Below are positions 25,232 through 36,700 of a DNA stretch of 64,000 bases, one piece after another. The stretch spans positions 3,642,291 through 3,706,290 of the forward strand of contig OY282460.1 of assembly GCA_958296295.1 (NCBI GenBank). Reading direction: 5' to 3'. The DNA is from an uncultured Pseudomonadales bacterium. GTDB lineage: Bacteria > Pseudomonadota > Gammaproteobacteria > Pseudomonadales > Azotimanducaceae. The position numbers and the translations under genes are program-made. The notes below the pieces were generated by a model, which searched no databases, had not been told where the DNA came from, and was given only the letters and a program-made list of their open reading frames with translations. Each line of letters begins with the position of its first letter. The first letter of the stretch is position 1.

Positions 25232-25833
25232 ACTTCCTCGCGCACTGCGTGCTGGCCGGGCCGGGCGACGGTTTTGTCGCCGGGGCCGTGCTCGGCGACT
25301 TCGTGAAGGGGCGCATCCCGGACGCCATGCCGCGGGAGCTGCGGGCCGGCGTGCGCCTGCACCGGCGCATAGACTCCTTCTCGAACGGCCTTGCCGAAAT
25401 GAAGCTAAGCGTCCGCCGCTTCCATCCCGCTTTGCGACGACCAGCCCCGGTGCTGCTGGACTTGGTGGCCGATCATTGCCTGGCGCTGGACTGGGCGTGC
25501 CACATGGCCGGGCATGAACACAGCGCGAACTTGGGCGCGTTCGCCGCCGAGGTGCACGCGGCGCTCACCCGAATGGGCGAGTGGGTGCCGGCGGGTGGTC
25601 GGCGTTTCGTCGACCACATGGTGAAGACGGCCCTGCTTTCCCGTTACGGCGACCCGCGGGTGATGCACCGCGCCATGTGCCACGTGCTCGAACGGCTGGG
25701 ATTCGAAGACCTCGCCGACAAGCTCGGCCCGGTGCTGGCGGAAGATTTGCGCGGATTCCGCGAGGACTTCGCCGGGTACTTTCCGCGGCTGCGGGAATTC
25801 GCCGCTGCCGAGCGGGGGCGCTTGACCGTTTGA
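25228..25833 (+). CDS. acpH: Acyl carrier protein phosphodiesterase
   Basis: A 201-residue protein of the HD-like AcpH family, which removes 4'-phosphopantetheine from holo-ACP. The start TTG 25228 overlaps the gshA stop and gives MNFLAHCVLAGPGDGFVAGA, matching the family's NFLAH start. Further hallmarks are VLGDFVKGRIPDAMPRELRA, GVRLHRRIDSFSN (His pair) and LLDLVADHCLALDWACHM. The C-terminus has VLAEDLRGFREDFAGYFPRL. Tightly coupled to gshA. Confidence 0.9.
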   Translation: MNFLAHCVLAGPGDGFVAGAVLGDFVKGRIPDAMPRELRAGVRLHRRIDSFSNGLAEMKLSVRRFHPALRRPAPVLLDLVADHCLALDWACHMAGHEHSANLGAFAAEVHAALTRMGEWVPAGGRRFVDHMVKTALLSRYGDPRVMHRAMCHVLERLGFEDLADKLGPVLAEDLRGFREDFAGYFPRLREFAAAERGRLTV

Positions 25834-25858
25834 CCGCCAAACGGGCAGGCGCGGAGCG

Positions 25859-27283
25859 CTACTGGACTATTTTGATGTAATTGCCGGGGCGCGGCCCGAC
25901 ATCCGATCCCACGCCGCCGAGGCAGGACGCGCAATAATCCGCGTTTAGGAGGCGCAGCGTCTCTTCCGGGTGCTCGTGCAGTGCGGTGTCCTTCGCCAGT
26001 TCGGCGTAAGTCTGGCCCGGTTCGGCGATGATCACCCGCAACCGTTTGCGGTTGGCGATCTGCAAGTCGTCCGGCGTCATCCCGCGCAGGCCTTCGAGAA
26101 TGCCGCGAAACTGCTGCCGGAAGCGTTCCGGATCGCCTTGCGCCCCGCACTCGCCCTTGACGACATAGGCGGCCCGCCCACGGTAGAGCACGGCGATGAG
26201 CTGCAGCTGCACGTTGGATTCGCCAATGTCCAGTTCGCCGATGAACGCGTCCTTGCCGTCGATCTCGAGTTCCTCGCCGCGGAGCAGGTCGTCTCGCTTC
26301 AGCACCGTGGTGACGTATTTCTTCGGCGACATGCGATTGGGTTTGTCGTGGAAAGCGAAGGTGACGAAACCTTCGGGGTTCCCGCCGGGCGCTTCTCCCC
26401 GCACCCGCGTTCGATTGGCGCGCACGTCCCAATCCTCCGGGAACTTCACGGCGATGCGAAGGCCCGTGTGATAGAAGGTGCCGTCGCGCACCAAACCGCC
26501 GGCGGCATCGTCGCCGAACGCGAGGCCGTCGATCATGGCCCAAAAGTCGCCCACCGGCTCGGTGACTTCTTCCGGCGCCACGCGCAGGGCATGGGCCACG
26601 ACCTCGTGCAGCCGCAGGTCGTTCTTGGGGTGCGATGCGAAAACGCCGTGGTAGGGCACCATTTGGCCCGCCACTTTCTTCGCGAACACCGCGTGGTCCT
26701 TGAGCGTGGACAAGACGCCGATGATCGCCTCCGGGTTGTAGCCGGCGGCGGCCATGTATTCGGCGCCGAGCCGATCCGAATCCAACTCGCGCTCGCGGCC
26801 GTGACCGGTCATCAGCAGAGTGCGCAAGGGCATCTCCACGTCCCGCCGCAGTTCGGGACGTTGCGTGGCGAGGGCGGTGAGGAAGCCAATGGCCCTGGTG
26901 GCGTAACTGGCGGCTTTCGACTTCTCCACGTGCCGCTCCACGACATGGGCGATCTCGTGGCCGATGACCGCCGCGAGCTCGTCCTCGGAACCCATGAACG
27001 CGATCAGGCCGCGATGCAGGAAAACGTGGTTGTCGCCTGGCGTGAAGGCGTTGACGTCGTCTCCGTCAAGAACGTAGAAGCGGTACTGCTTGCCGCGATC
27101 CGGCGAATGGGCGACCAGGCGGTCGCCGATGGCCTGCACATACTCCTGCCAGCGCTCTTCCGGGTAGACCTGACTGTTTTCGAGGTACTCCTGGTAGCGG
27201 TCGTCGCCGGCGCCGGCGCGGGCCGGCGGGCCGGCCGCGACGAACACGACACACAATGCGGCGACGACCGTGGCAAGGCGCAT
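25859..27283 (-). CDS. Exported M48-family zinc metalloprotease
   Basis: A 474-residue protein from ATG 27283 with a Sec signal peptide (MRLATVVAALCVVFVAAGPP, cleavage near ARA). The M48 core has the YVLDGDDVNAFTPGDNHVFL strand, GLIAFMGSEDELAAVIGHEI followed by AHVVERH (HEIAH zinc site), and RERELDSDRLGAEYMAAAGY (ExxxxD). The C-terminal half is a separate domain ending GQTYAELAKDTALHEHPEET and PRPGNYIKIV, similar to the tails of BepA-like or YcaL-like periplasmic proteases, where it holds substrates. Likely outer-membrane-protein quality control. Convergent with acpH. Confidence 0.88.
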   Translation of the reverse strand: MRLATVVAALCVVFVAAGPPARAGAGDDRYQEYLENSQVYPEERWQEYVQAIGDRLVAHSPDRGKQYRFYVLDGDDVNAFTPGDNHVFLHRGLIAFMGSEDELAAVIGHEIAHVVERHVEKSKAASYATRAIGFLTALATQRPELRRDVEMPLRTLLMTGHGRERELDSDRLGAEYMAAAGYNPEAIIGVLSTLKDHAVFAKKVAGQMVPYHGVFASHPKNDLRLHEVVAHALRVAPEEVTEPVGDFWAMIDGLAFGDDAAGGLVRDGTFYHTGLRIAVKFPEDWDVRANRTRVRGEAPGGNPEGFVTFAFHDKPNRMSPKKYVTTVLKRDDLLRGEELEIDGKDAFIGELDIGESNVQLQLIAVLYRGRAAYVVKGECGAQGDPERFRQQFRGILEGLRGMTPDDLQIANRKRLRVIIAEPGQTYAELAKDTALHEHPEETLRLLNADYCASCLGGVGSDVGPRPGNYIKIVQ

Positions 27284-27378
27284 GGGCGGCACTTTACGCG
27301 ACCCGGAACCGCTTGGACAATCCGGCGGCGGGCTGGTTCCGCCGGCGCGCGGCAACATGGCGGCGGCGCGGGTGCGGG

Positions 27379-27594
27379 CTACGCGGTCGCGGAGGGGGTG
27401 CCGAAGCGCCGCCGGAACCGCTCCACCCGGCCGCCGGTGTCCACGATCTTCTGTTTGCCGGTGAAGAACGGGTGGCAGGCGGAGCACACTTCCAAGTGGA
27501 TGTCCCGCCCCAGGGTGGAGCGCGTTTCGATCACGTTGCCGCAACTGCAGGTGGCTTTGATGGGCGTGTATTCGGGGTGGATGTTCGCTTTCAT
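27379..27594 (-). CDS. rpmE: 50S ribosomal protein L31
   Basis: A 71-residue protein, MKANIHPEYTPIKATCSCGN ... HLEVCSACHPFFTGKQKIVD ... GRVERFRRRFG. The CxC and CxxC pairs form the zinc ribbon of the Zn-containing (C+) L31, and the order of motifs is diagnostic. Presence of the zinc form is normal when zinc is plentiful. Separate transcription unit, upstream of the M48 gene on the minus strand. Confidence 0.96.
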   Translation of the reverse strand: MKANIHPEYTPIKATCSCGNVIETRSTLGRDIHLEVCSACHPFFTGKQKIVDTGGRVERFRRRFGTPSATA

Positions 27595-27673
27595 GACAAT
27601 TCCGAGTTGACGCGACGGCCGCGCGCGATTGGCGCGGGCGCGCAGTGTATCGCCGCAGGGCCGGGCTCGGCAA

Positions 27674-27715
27674 CCGCCCCGGGGGTTGCGCCGGCCGGCG
27701 CAACCCCCGGGGCGG
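27674..27715. terminator. 42-bp perfect palindrome, possible terminator of the TonB-receptor transcript
   Basis: Arms CCGCCCCGGGGGTTGCGCC (27674-27692) and its exact complement (27697-27715) surround GGCC, itself palindromic. It lies 28 bp beyond the TonB-receptor stop (27743) and about 80 bp upstream of rpmE. It would form a 19-bp GC stem; there is no T-run after it, so it could instead be a Rho-region hairpin or a dispersed palindromic element. Confidence 0.5.
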
Positions 27716-27742
27716 TGCGCCGCCGGCCGGTTCCGCCGGGGC

Positions 27743-30715
27743 CTAGAACGAGTAGCTCACCCCCAGGTAGAACGCCCGGCCGAAGTTCTGGATGTAGCCG
27801 GTGAGGTATTCGTCGCCCCAGTAGCTGCGGTTCGGCTCGTCGGTGAGGTTGTACCCTTGCAGCAGCGTTTGCAGGCCGTTGTCGAACTCGTAGGACACTT
27901 GCGCGTCCACCTTCGTCTCCTCGGCGAACAGGGAGTCCTCGGCGAAGGCGACGCCGAAGTTGCTCACCTTGGCGCTCTGGTGGTTCACGCCCACCCGCGC
28001 CTCCAGCCCGCCGTCCTCGTAGAACACGGTGAAGTTGCCGGAGCGTTCGGCGATGCCGGGGTAGGGCAGAGTGGGGTTTGGCGCCGCGGAGAAGGGATTG
28101 TCCACCGTGATCTCGCTGTCCACGAAGGCGACGCTGGCGCTGAAGCCGAAGCCGCCCCAGAAGCCGGGCAGCAGCTCGTCCATGGTCTGCGTCCAGGTGA
28201 GCTCCAGGCCGCGGATGTAGCCGCCCTCCTTGTTGTTGATGGCGAACGTGTAGGAACCGTTGCGCACCTCCACCGGCAGCACCACCTGGCCGCCGGTGGC
28301 TTCGTCCGTCACGACCGCCTCGTAGGTTTCGGGCACCACGAAGCCGTTGGCGCGGAAGTCGAACTCGGCGATGGTGAGGTCTTGAATGAACGTCTTCACG
28401 TCCTTGTGATAGAGGGCCAGCGCGATCAGGCCGTTCTGCCCGGCGCCGAAATAGTGCTCGAAGGAGACGTCCACCTGCACGGCCTCGAACGGTCGCAGGA
28501 AGGGCGAGTTGGTGTTCGAGTAGCTGAAGGTCACGAAACCCTGCTCGGCGGTGGATTCGTCGATGGCGTTGCCGCCGCCGCCGTCCACCGGCTGGTCGCT
28601 GGAAAGCCGGTTGATGGGCGGGCGCGAGAGCACGCGCGCGGCGCCGAAGCGCAGGTAGTCGTTGTCGGCGATGCGATAGGTGAGGTTGATGGACGGCAGC
28701 GTGTCTTGGTAGTCCGTGCCGGAGGCCACGTAGGCGAACTCGCTTCGGCAGGCGCCGTCCGCATCGCAGATCTCCGTGGCGCCGAGCTCCGGGTCGCCGA
28801 AGACGTCGTAGATGCCCACCGAGGATTGGTCGGTGTTTATCTGGCGCACGCCGATGTTGCCGGAAAGCGCACGGTTGAACAGGGTGGCTTCGATGCTGGC
28901 CTGGACGTAGAAGGCCAGCACGTCCTCGCTCACGTCGCCACGCTGCCGCACCGACCATTGCGAGCGGTTGTTGTGGCCCCAGCGGGCGATGGTGGCGGTG
29001 TTGCGCGGCAGCGGCTGACCGTCGTCGCCCAACTGATCCGCGTCGCAGTCGTGAACGGATTGCGGATCGCATTGCAGCACGAGATTCCGCTCCACCGCCT
29101 GGCGCAGGATGGCCTCGGCGTCGAAGGAGATGAAGCACGGGTAGTGCGAATAGTCGCCGCCCCAGCACACCACGTCGCCGGTCTGGTCGGTGATCGGCAT
29201 GTCGAGGTCGTGAACGTAGCCGGCGCCGGGGCCGTACTCGAACACTTGGCGGCCGTACTCGTAGTCCCGCACGGAGTTGCGCACGCCCGCTTCCAGGACG
29301 GTGAACACGCCCCAGTCCAACTCGTACTCGAAATCCACCTTCACCGCGGTCACGGCGTCGTCGGACAGGCGCGGATACTTGCCGTATTGGGTCATGCGCA
29401 AGGTGGCGAAATCGTCGTAACGCTCGGCGAACGCCATGTTCGCCAGCCGCAAGCCGTCGCTGCGCCAATTCACCTGGCCATTCACCCGCGTGAAACCGCT
29501 GCGGTTGCACACCGGGTCCTCGGCAGTGCAGGGCTTGTAGAGGTTGGCGTAGTGGAAGCCGTCCGCCTCGTAGCCGGAGGAAGTGGAACGGGCTATGTCG
29601 AAGGCGATGCTCCAGCGGTTTTCCGTCCATTCCACGTTGAGGCCGGCCGAGAGCACCTGGTCGTCGTCGCTGGTGTCCCCGGAGACGACGTAGATGTTGG
29701 TGCTGTCGTAGAACTGGCCGCCCACCACGAAATTGGTGTTCGAGAGCACCGGATTGGCCAGCGCGTAGGTGTGCGACGATTGCAGCGAGACGCCGTCCCG
29801 GGAGGTGTCCGTCTCGAACTCGGTGTAGAAGATGTCGGCCTGCGCCGCAAGTTCGCCTTGCGGCTCGAACTGCAAGGAGGCGAGGAAGGCGTTGCGCACC
29901 TCCAAGCCGCCGATCTGGAACAGCTGGATGGTGGTGGGCACGAACACGTCCACATCCTGCGGCGGGTAGACGTTGCGGGCCTGCTGCGGCGCCGTGCTGT
30001 GGTATTGCACGGTGGCGCTCGGCTGCGAAAGATGGCTGTATCCGACCGAAAGGCCCACCGTGTCGTTCAGCATCTTCTGCTGGTAGGAGAGCGTCACCCG
30101 GTAGCCGCCGTCGTCCGCGCCGTACACCTCATCGGCGCGGTCGTTGCGCGTGTAGCGGAAGTTGGTGGCGAACTTGCGCGGCTGGCGCATGTCCAGCGGA
30201 TTGGCCACGTCCAAGTCGATGGTGCCGGCCACCCCGCCCTCTATGAGCGACGCTTTCGGCGTCTTGCTGATGGTCACGCGGCTGATGAGTTCCGCCGGAT
30301 ACTGGTTGAACTCGATGGTGCGGCGCAGGTGCGGCGACACCTGCTCGCGCCCCTTCATCGTGGCGAACACGAACTCGTCGCCGAGGCCGCGGATCTGAAT
30401 CTCGGACGCCTGCCCGCCGGAGCGGGTGGTGGTGAGCCCCGCCACCCGCGACAGGCTGTCGGCTATCGAAAAGTCCGGCAGGCCGCCGATGTCCTCGGCG
30501 GTGATCACCTCGACGATGTTGTCCGCGGCGCGCTTGCTGCGGATGGAACTCAAGAGCGACGTTCGGTAGCCGGTGACCACCACCTCCTCGATGACCTCGT
30601 CCTCGGCTTGTTCGGGTTCCTCCTCTTCTTGGGCGTGGGCGGGCGCGAAGGGCAACGCCAACGCCGCCAGGAGCCCGGGGAAAACAAACGTCTTGCGCAA
30701 CGCGCCTTCGTTCAT
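27743..30715 (-). CDS. TonB-dependent receptor (alpha-glucan locus)
   Basis: A 990-residue outer-membrane transporter of the large Caulobacter-type TonB family. From ATG 30715 the signal is MNEGALRKTFVFPGLLAALA with cleavage near AHAQ. The TonB box EEVVVTGYRTSLLSSI leads into the plug (DNIVEVITAEDIGGLPDFS, SLSRVAGLTTTR, IQIRGLGDEFVFATMKGREQ), followed by a long barrel ending RAFYLGVSYSF with a terminal Phe. Ligand is inferred from context: the next gene upstream (30749-36778) is a cell-surface pullulanase, so malto-oligosaccharides are likely. Only 33 bp separates the genes, so they form an operon with the pullulanase gene first. Confidence 0.93.
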   Translation of the reverse strand: MNEGALRKTFVFPGLLAALALPFAPAHAQEEEEPEQAEDEVIEEVVVTGYRTSLLSSIRSKRAADNIVEVITAEDIGGLPDFSIADSLSRVAGLTTTRSGGQASEIQIRGLGDEFVFATMKGREQVSPHLRRTIEFNQYPAELISRVTISKTPKASLIEGGVAGTIDLDVANPLDMRQPRKFATNFRYTRNDRADEVYGADDGGYRVTLSYQQKMLNDTVGLSVGYSHLSQPSATVQYHSTAPQQARNVYPPQDVDVFVPTTIQLFQIGGLEVRNAFLASLQFEPQGELAAQADIFYTEFETDTSRDGVSLQSSHTYALANPVLSNTNFVVGGQFYDSTNIYVVSGDTSDDDQVLSAGLNVEWTENRWSIAFDIARSTSSGYEADGFHYANLYKPCTAEDPVCNRSGFTRVNGQVNWRSDGLRLANMAFAERYDDFATLRMTQYGKYPRLSDDAVTAVKVDFEYELDWGVFTVLEAGVRNSVRDYEYGRQVFEYGPGAGYVHDLDMPITDQTGDVVCWGGDYSHYPCFISFDAEAILRQAVERNLVLQCDPQSVHDCDADQLGDDGQPLPRNTATIARWGHNNRSQWSVRQRGDVSEDVLAFYVQASIEATLFNRALSGNIGVRQINTDQSSVGIYDVFGDPELGATEICDADGACRSEFAYVASGTDYQDTLPSINLTYRIADNDYLRFGAARVLSRPPINRLSSDQPVDGGGGNAIDESTAEQGFVTFSYSNTNSPFLRPFEAVQVDVSFEHYFGAGQNGLIALALYHKDVKTFIQDLTIAEFDFRANGFVVPETYEAVVTDEATGGQVVLPVEVRNGSYTFAINNKEGGYIRGLELTWTQTMDELLPGFWGGFGFSASVAFVDSEITVDNPFSAAPNPTLPYPGIAERSGNFTVFYEDGGLEARVGVNHQSAKVSNFGVAFAEDSLFAEETKVDAQVSYEFDNGLQTLLQGYNLTDEPNRSYWGDEYLTGYIQNFGRAFYLGVSYSF

Positions 30716-30748
30716 GTCGGTTGCCTTTTCCATGTCTCTTCCGCCCCT

Positions 30749-33700
30749 CTAGTTCGCTGGCCGAACGGTCAAGGTCGGCGGAATGGCCCGGGTGCCGTCC
30801 ACCTCGAACAGGTAGGCGCCCTCTTCGGCTATGTCGATGGCGAGGTTGCCGCCGTCCGGCGCAAGGGTGGAGTAGGCGGTTCCCACGACGACGACGTTGG
30901 ATTCGCCTTCGGCCGCGCCCATGTTCACGGTGGCCCAATCCTCGGACGCCACCTTGAACTCGTGCGCGCCGACCGCCAACTCCACCGTCCTGGCGTGGCG
31001 GGTCGCGCCCTTGAACACCAGCGGATCGTCGGTGCCCCAGCCGTTCATGCCGCCACGCAGGAACACCGCCGCGGCGCCGAAAGGCCGCAGCGGCGTGACG
31101 TGCAAGGTGGGCGCGTCGGTGCCCCCCGTGACGTTGGCGTCCACGGTCACCGTGAACAGGTATTCGCCGGCGCTCTCCACCGCGAGCGTGAGGTTGTCCC
31201 CGCCCGGCGCGAAGCCGGCGAACGGCGTGCCCGGGGTCACCGTGGCGGCGCCGGCGTCCGCGGCGCCGAGGTTGACCGTGCCCCAGTCCTCCGAAGCCAC
31301 CTTGAACTGCACCTCGCCGGCTTCTTCAATGGCCACCACGCCTTGATACGTTCCGCCGCCAACGTAGTGCAGCGGATTGTCCGTGCTCCAGCCGTTGAAG
31401 CCGCCGCGGGCGTGGATGGTCGATTGCTCGGTGCCGTGGCCGTAGGGCGCGGCGTCCAAGTCGACCACGATCAGCGTCGGCGCTTCGGAATCGTTCGCGT
31501 CCAAGTGGAAGCGGTAGTTGCCTTCCTCGTCGACGGCGAGCAGCAGGTTGTCGCCGTCGCCGACGATCTCGCGCATCGCGTCCACCACCACGTTGGCGTC
31601 GTCCGCGTTGGCGGCGCCGAGGTTGACGGTGGCCCAATCCTCGGAAGCCACCTTGAACTGATGCGGGCCGTCGGCAGCCGGCGCCACGGCAACATCCAGC
31701 GCGTACACGCCATTGCCGCGATACGTCATCGCGTTGTCCGTGCCCCAGCCGTTGAAGCCGCCGCGCACGAACACGGTGGTGTTGCCGTAGGGCGGCGCGG
31801 TGCCCGGCGGCGCCTTGGAGACGCGCACGTTGTCCCAGCGCCAAACGCCGGCGGCGTCGAACACGAACTTGAAGCGGTTGTAGACCACGTCCGGGTTGAA
31901 CATGGAGAAGTCGAAACGCAGCGTCTCCCAACCATCGGCGGCGGTGAACTCGGCGGTGGCCGTCATGGCCGTGGCCGCATCGTCGCTGTTCCACACCGTG
32001 GCCGACACCATCGTTCCCGCCGCGGCGTCGCCGTCCACATCCGCGGCGAGATGGGTGAGCTGGTCGCTGAACGCGATGTACCCGTCCAAGGCGTAGGTGG
32101 TGCCGGCGTCCGCGGCCGCGTCTGCGCCACGCGTCGTTTCCGCCACCATGTTGACGCCGGCGGCATCCAGCGGATCCGCCACCACCACCGTCGCAACTCC
32201 GGCGTCGTCCTCGAACACATGGGCCGCGCCGTCGTCGAAGTCGAGCGGTTCGACCAGCACGGGCTTCGGCGGCGGCGGAGGCGGCTCGATCTGCGGCACG
32301 TCGGCGCTCTTGCGCAGCAGCAGCACCGGATCGCCGCGGCTCAGATCCAAGGTGAAGGCGTAGGAATCCGCTTCCGCGATGGTGGTTTGAAGATTGGCCG
32401 GGCCGTCTTCGTCGGCCAGCGTCAACGGCTCGCCGAGCGCCACCACCGGATCGTCGGCGGCGCCGATGTTCACCGTGGCCCAGTCTTCGCTGGCGATTTT
32501 GAACTGGTACTCGCCGGGTTCCAGCGTGAGATCGGTTCGGTAGATCGCCGCCGTTTGGAACGTCATCTCGTTCGCGGTGCCCCAACTGTTGAACGCCCCG
32601 CGCAAGTAAACCGGGGTGCCGGCGAAGGGTTCGGCAGGCGTCACCCAGAGCGTCACGCCGCCTTGGCCGTCGTCGTTCGAGAAGTAGCCGCCGGCGGCTA
32701 GCGTGAAGAGGTAGTCGCCGGTCTCCTCGATGTTGACCACGAGGTTGGGTCGCTGCGGCCCGGCCAACGCCACGGCGGCGCCGAACTCCACCGGCACCGC
32801 GGCCGCGCCCAAGCCGCCGGGAGCGGCGTTGCCGCCCAGATCCACCGTGTTCCAATCTTCGGAGGCCACCTTGAACTGGTGTTCGCCGGCTTCCACGCGG
32901 ATGGTGGCCTGATACGCGCCGGCCCCGGTGTAGCGCACCGGATTGTCCGTGCTCCAGCCATTGAAGCCGCCGCGCACGAAGGTCTGCGCCGGGAAGGCGC
33001 GGGCGTTGGTCACGGTGAGGATGGGGGCGGCGCTGTTCGTGGCGTCGAGCGCGAAGCGGTACTCGCCGCCGGCGGGAACGCTGATGGAGAGGTTGGGCTG
33101 ACCGCCGGCCGCCGAAAGCGTGGCCGGCACGCCGAGTGTGATCCCGGTGCCGCCTTCCGGCGCGCTGATGTCCACCGTGCTCCAGTCTTGGCTGGCGATC
33201 TTGAACTGGTAGTCGCCGGCGTCCAGTTGCAGGTAGCCCTCGTACAGTCCGCCGCCGGAGTAGCGCAACGGATCCGCGCCCCAGCCGTTGAACGCGCCGC
33301 GCAGAAAGATCGCGGTGTCGCCATAGGGCACGGGCGGCTCGAAGCCGGACGTGACGAAGGCCGAAAGGCCAACGCCTTGCGTTTCGCCCTGCGCCTTCAC
33401 GAACACCGCGGTGGTGCGGGGCGGGACGGTGAACGCGCCCGGCGCATCGGCAGTCTCGCCTTCGACGAAAGCGGCGTCGCGCACCGTGGCATCGGCGGAT
33501 TCGCGCTGCTCCGGATGCAGCGCGAAGCCGCTGGCGGTGCGAATCCGCACCGTCTGTTCTTCGGCGCCGCCGTTGAACACCACCACCACGGCATCGTGGT
33601 TCGGGTCCAGATCCGCGCGTGGCGTGTCGTCGGCGTTGGTGACGGTGCCGGCGCCGTCGTCGATGCTCATCGCGATGAGGTTTGGCATCGCGCCCCGGCC

Positions 33701-36700
33701 CACGTTGTGGAAGCCCACCCGATCCATCACTTCGGCGGCGCTGCCGAGGCTGAACAGCGGGCTCGCCTGAGCCATCCGCAGGAACTCGCGGAACATCGTG
33801 GCGGCGGCTTGGATGTCGGCCCCCGAGGGCTCGGCGTTGGCGTCGCCGATGGCTGCCAGCGCCAGCTCGTCGCTCGGCCCTTCGGGCGGCAGACCGACGT
33901 TCCAATTGTTGGCGGCGCCGGTGAAATCCACATGGTTGAACCAGTCGCCGGCGTTGTAGCTGTTGTGGCTGAGGGATTTCGAGCGCAGCAAATCCGCGCC
34001 CATGTGGACGAACGGCACGCCTTGGCCCAGCAGCACGAGGGACTGCGCCTGCACCGCCATCCGCGCCCGCTCCGCCGTGGCCGTTTCCGGGCCACCCGGT
34101 ATCACGCCGCCTTGGTTCAAGTGATCCCAAAGCGTCATGCCGTCGTGAACGGAGGCGTAGTTCACCGCCTCTTGCGGATCCGCCGTGTAGCCGCCGTCGC
34201 TGGACGCCTCCACGGTGACGCCGGAATCCAGCACGAGTTGGAAGTCCGCCAGATTGCCGGCGAGGCCGGCGCGCAACCGGGTGAGATCGCCGGCGGTGGA
34301 AATGGAGAGATCGCGCAGCCGGTCGCGCATGCGGTCGTTGAACGTGCCGATGCCGGTGCCGGCCAGGTTCATCTGCGTGGAAAGCTCGATGCGCTCGCCG
34401 GCGCTGCCGGTGCCGGGCGCCCAGCCCTCGCCGTAGATGTAGCTGTCCTCGTCCACCGCGAGCACGGCTTCGGCCACCTCTTCCATGAGGCCCTTGGGAT
34501 GCAGGCTCATCCAGTCGAAACGGAAGCCGTCCACCTTGTAATGGGTGGCCCAGAACACCGCCGAATCCTTCACGAACTTGCCCATCATGGCGTGTTCGGC
34601 GGCGGTGTCGCTGCAACAACTGGCGCGCTCGATGGCGCCGGTGGTGGCGTTGCGGCGGTAGTAGTAGCCGGGAACGATGCGGTCGAACACCGAAAAGCTG
34701 CCGTCCGCGCCTTCGTCCGAGGTGTGGTTGTAGACCACGTCCATCACCACGCGCAGGCCCATCGCGTGCAGCGCCTGGTACATCTGGCGCATCTCGATAA
34801 TGCGCGCCGGCCCGGCAGGGTCGGTGGCGTAGCCGCCTTCGGGCACGTTGTAGAGCACCGGGTCGTAGCCCCAGTTGAAGCCGTCTATCTGCGCCAGCAC
34901 GCTCATCACTTCGCGGGCTTCGCCGGTGGCGGGATCGAGGCCCCGGAGCTTTTCGAGGATGGTCGTGGTGTCGCGCACGTTGCCGGGGCAGAGCTCCTTG
35001 TTGGAATCGTCCAAGCGGCACAGCTCGAAGATGGCGTCGTCCAGGTTCACCTGCTGGCGCGGGTCTTCGTTGACGGACCGGATGTCGAAGGCCGGCAGCA
35101 CATGGAAGTGCGTGAGGCCGGCGTCCACCAGCGCTCGCAGGTGTCGCACCGGAGGGGAATCCGCGGCGGTGAAGGCGAGATACTTGCCCCGATGCTCTGC
35201 GGGCGTGCCGTCGTCGCGGACGCTGAAGTCGCGGATGTGGCCTTCGTAGATGACGGCGCTTTCCGGGTTGCCGGCGGCGGGCGCGACGTGGGCGTCCCAG
35301 CCGCCGGGCTTGAGATCGTCGTCGTTCAAGTTGACGAACTGGGACGCGAGCGAACTGGTGTAGGCCCCCACCGAATACGGATCCCGCGCCTCGCGCACCA
35401 GCAGGCGGCCTTCGCTCGGATGGTAGGCGGTGACGACGAAACGGTAGAACTGGCGGTTCCAATCCGCCGCCGCGCCGCTGACGCTCCAGATGCCGGTGGC
35501 GGCGTCCTTGCTCATGGGCACGTCGGCGCCGAAGGTGAGGCGGCCGTCGGCGCGCTCGTTGTAGACGCGCAGCTTCACATCCTGGGCGGTGGGCGCCCAC
35601 ACGCTGCTGGTGATGTTGGCGCCTTCGTAGACCAGTCCGAGCGTGGACTCGTCGGCGTCGTCTTCGCCGCTGGTGTAAAGCGAATCGAGCACTTGGGCGA
35701 GCTGCAGTTGGGTGCCGAACTGTTCGCCTTCGGCGTTTTCACCAACTATCCACAGCTGGTGCGTCAGCAGCTCTTTCACCCGCGCCGCGTCCAAGTTCAC
35801 CGCGTAGGCCGCGTAGTCCGCCAGATGGGGCGCCCGCGCCCGCTGCTCGTCGGTGAGTTCGGTGGCGGTCAGCGTGGCGGCCACCGCGCCGCCGGTGACG
35901 ACGCCGCGCGCGCCGCCGTCGGCTTGATCTTCGCTTGCCACATCCAGCGTGGCGTTCTCGGAGCTGTGCAGCGTCACGCCGGCGAGGTCGCGGTTCCAAA
36001 CGATGGTGCCGGCGTCCAGCCAGTGCGCGGCTTGGTCCTCGATGGCCAGCGGCGGCGGCTCGAACTCTTCGCACACGTCGTTGATGCAGATCGGCTCCGC
36101 CGCGGCCCGCGCCTCGCGCAGTTCGTTCTCCGCCAAGGTGGAGTCCACCACCACCCAATACATGTTGCGGTACGGGTTGGCCGTGTCTTCGGAGAAGTTG
36201 ATGCGGAAATCCACCGTCTGCGGCGGGCCGGCGGGGCCGTGGATGATGAAGTTGCCGCAAACGCCGTTGTCTTGCAGTTGCAGCACCCAGTAGACGCCGT
36301 AGATGGGGTCGGCTTGGCCGTCCTCGTAATGCTCGTAATTGGGCGGCGGGCCGTCCGGCCAGCTTGTGCCGGTGCCTTCGTAGCTGTAGTCCACCGCGCC
36401 GTCCGGCCCGCGCAGGGTGACGCGCTCGCCATTCCAGCTGCCGGCTTCGCAGCCGTTGTTCCAAAGGTGCAGCACCCAGCCGTTGAACTCCTTGTCGCGG
36501 CGGTTGTAGTAGATGACGGCCTCGTTGGGGCCGGGCGTGTACTTGGGCGTGGGTTTGTCCGGGACCACGCAACGCCCGTCCACGGCGACTTCGGGCGGCG
36601 TGCAATCCGGTGGCGGCGGCGGGCCGCATTGGCCGTTCGCCAGGATGACGTCGCTGCCTTCGCAAACCGGCAGCGGGGATTGATCGCCCCCGGCACCGCC

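Noticed and set aside
27629..32701. A 1,690-codon open frame on the plus strand, antisense to the TonB receptor and pullulanase genes
   Set aside because: Its translation is His/Val/Arg-rich with no family resemblance, as expected for the mirror of high-GC genes. The minus-strand proteins carry clear domains.
30900..33320. CRISPR-like regular repeats
   Set aside because: The repeats are coding, long (about 330-370 bp apart) and diverged; they are protein domains. No CRISPR array was seen anywhere in the window.
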